Positions 62,962-64,000 of a DNA stretch of 64,000 nt are shown one piece after another. Within the stretch, counting starts at the first letter, position 1. Each line of letters starts with the position of its first letter. Position numbers and translations under genes: made by a program. This stretch comes from Algoriphagus aquimarinus (GTDB taxonomy: Bacteria > Bacteroidota > Bacteroidia > Cytophagales > Cyclobacteriaceae), in the NCBI RefSeq assembly GCF_007997215.1, contig NZ_VORW01000001.1:248001-312000 (forward strand). Reading direction: 5' to 3'. The notes under the pieces were generated by a model, which was not told where the DNA came from, did no database searches, and saw nothing but the letters and a program-made list of their open reading frames with translations.

Positions 62962-63150
62962 CTAGCCTTTTGTCTTTCTATATTTTCCCCAAAAATAAAC
63001 CGGGAAAATAAGCGCTTTGAGCTTCCAATCATTTTTCTCAAACAAAGTCAAACTGGAATCCTCATGCACAGCACGATACATTTTTCCTGCAAACAGACAA
63101 TGTCCAATCAGCAATACGAAAACGATGGCATAAATAATCAGTTCAGTCAT
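62962..63150 (-). CDS. Small single-helix membrane protein, unknown
   Basis: The 62-residue product starts with a hydrophobic helix (LIIYAIVFVLLIGHCLFAG, residues 4-22) and ends with a basic tail (PVYFWGKYRKTKG). Between lies a segment with aromatic residues (FEKNDWKLKALIF). It is not recognised, but codon use and the membrane-plus-basic-tail layout resemble small Bacteroidota membrane proteins. It stands between recJ and prmA on the same strand. Confidence 0.55.
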   Translation of the reverse strand: MTELIIYAIVFVLLIGHCLFAGKMYRAVHEDSSLTLFEKNDWKLKALIFPVYFWGKYRKTKG

Positions 63151-63340
63151 GAAGGTTATATGTTGCAGTCATAAAGTTTGTCAGGCACTGGTGTTTCTTG
63201 ACACTTCCTACTCCTATTTACGATTTTCGAATTTCGATATACGGCGACAAAGCAGAGTTGAACCCTGTGAGCAATCAGAACCATTCCACTTACAAATCCT
63301 ACCACTTACTTTTTTTACTTCCGTCATCGGTCTTCAGACT

Positions 63341-64000
63341 TCAAGCCTTTTTCTGTAAAATTAAAGCTGCCCAATTATCCTTGCTTTGTTGAGAAATCAA
63401 TTCTAATCCCAACGGCTTAGCACAGTTAGTCAAATCTTCAATGTCTTCTGTGTAGAATCCACTGATCAAAAGAAAACCATTATCCTTGAGCAAATCAGTG
63501 TAAATGTTCATCTCATCCAAGAGTACATTTTTATTGATATTGGCCAAGACGATATCAAATTCACCTTGTGGATTCACTTCTCGTATCGTGCCTAAGTCCA
63601 TTCGGGTAGTCAATCCGTTCAGATCAAAGTTCTCGTTGCCATTGTCCACACACCAATCATCGATATCGAATGCTTCGACCTGGCTAGCTCCGAGTAAGTG
63701 CGCCATGATGGCAAGAATTCCAGTTCCAGAACCCACATCTAATACTCTTTTACCTTGGTGATCGATTTCGCCCTGATGGCGAAGCATCTGGAAAGTAGTC
63801 GCATGATGCCCCGTGCCAAATGACATTTTGGGATTGATCACAATCTCATGCTTAAACTCGGGTTGTGAGGAGTGAAAAGATGCTCGAACATAGACTAGAT
63901 CATCCACAGCAATGGGGTCGTAATTTTTCTCCCACTCTTCGTTCCAGTTGACCTTAGGCATGATGCCTTCTTCCAACGTGATGTAGGCATCCACTTTATA
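63341..64000 (-). CDS. prmA: Ribosomal protein L11 methyltransferase (N-terminus outside window)
   Basis: The frame is open to the last base, so the N-terminal start lies beyond the window; 219 residues are present. PrmA methylates ribosomal protein L11. The signature KMSFGTGHHATTFQML, the SAM motif LDVGSGTGILAIMAH and the ANINKNVLLDE catalytic-region motif (NPPY-like position) are all present. An internal GTG at 63994 is not the start because the frame continues. The sequence is complete in its catalytic domain. Confidence 0.92.
   Translation of the reverse strand, partial: YKVDAYITLEEGIMPKVNWNEEWEKNYDPIAVDDLVYVRASFHSSQPEFKHEIVINPKMSFGTGHHATTFQMLRHQGEIDHQGKRVLDVGSGTGILAIMAHLLGASQVEAFDIDDWCVDNGNENFDLNGLTTRMDLGTIREVNPQGEFDIVLANINKNVLLDEMNIYTDLLKDNGFLLISGFYTEDIEDLTNCAKPLGLELISQQSKDNWAALILQKKA

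Noticed and set aside
1626..63311. Shared GTAAGTGGTAAG / CACTTACAAATTC-like sequence at 1626-1676 and near 63289
   Set aside because: The match is short and partial and both sites are intergenic. It may be a dispersed palindrome, but two occurrences are not enough to claim a family.

Overview
The window reads as chromosomal DNA of a member of the Bacteroidota, most likely a Cyclobacteriaceae/Algoriphagus-like Cytophagales. This is inferred from a SusC/SusD pair, DUF4249 and ASPIC/VCBS proteins, a type IX secretion C-terminal domain, a fused SecDF, the bacillithiol-associated YtxJ, homodimeric glycyl-tRNA synthetase, few purine-rich ribosome sites, and promoters of the TAnnTTTG type. No rRNA, tRNA, transposase, integrase, phage gene or CRISPR array was recognised.

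Layout. 1-5.7 kb: the end of a KDG kinase and KDPG aldolase (Entner-Doudoroff/uronate catabolism), an acetyltransferase, a small acidic protein, an esterase, cytidine deaminase and saccharopine dehydrogenase. 5.7-10.7 kb: a minus-strand outer-membrane operon (IPT/Kelch lipoprotein, TonB receptor, DUF4249 lipoprotein). 10.8-17.7 kb: housekeeping genes (trmN6, UPF0316, MFS exporter, LOG, rdgB, udk) and a TPR protein with a broken hydrolase active site. 17.8-24.5 kb: secDF, then a membrane protein, histidine kinase, response regulator and Gfo/Idh oxidoreductase packed together. 24.6-29.1 kb: glyS and an unusual downstream region. 29.2-44.9 kb: a carotenoid-type desaturase, rlmH, fasciclin, tricorn-like protease, membrane proteins, a large outer-membrane barrel, ytxJ, DUF4403, a T9SS-sorted repeat protein and a CxxCH lipoprotein. 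45.2-57.9 kb: a seven-gene SusCD locus with two Tat-exported enzymes. 58.1-64 kb: a HisA-like protein, a GH3-family protein overlapping lptB and recJ, a small membrane protein and prmA (cut by the window edge).

The most unusual region follows glyS. The last 93 bp of glyS occur again about 0.6 kb downstream with only synonymous differences, and a third, decayed copy (38 of 51 bases identical) lies about 2.1 kb downstream. Each copy is followed by its own, different terminator-like hairpin. The stretches between them hold a hairpin-rich tandem repeat and a single lipoprotein gene. This looks like repeated insertion of DNA at the 3' end of glyS, each insertion regenerating the gene end, with no recombinase in sight.

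Other points of interest are a SusCD locus whose enzymes suggest periplasmic oxidation or isomerisation of a sugar instead of hydrolysis; three proteins that have lost hallmark catalytic residues (hydrolase Ser to Asn, HisA Asp to Trp, formylglycine-enzyme-like protein without cysteines); and several genes whose -7 promoter element ends only 4 to 6 bases before the start codon, predicting leaderless transcripts.
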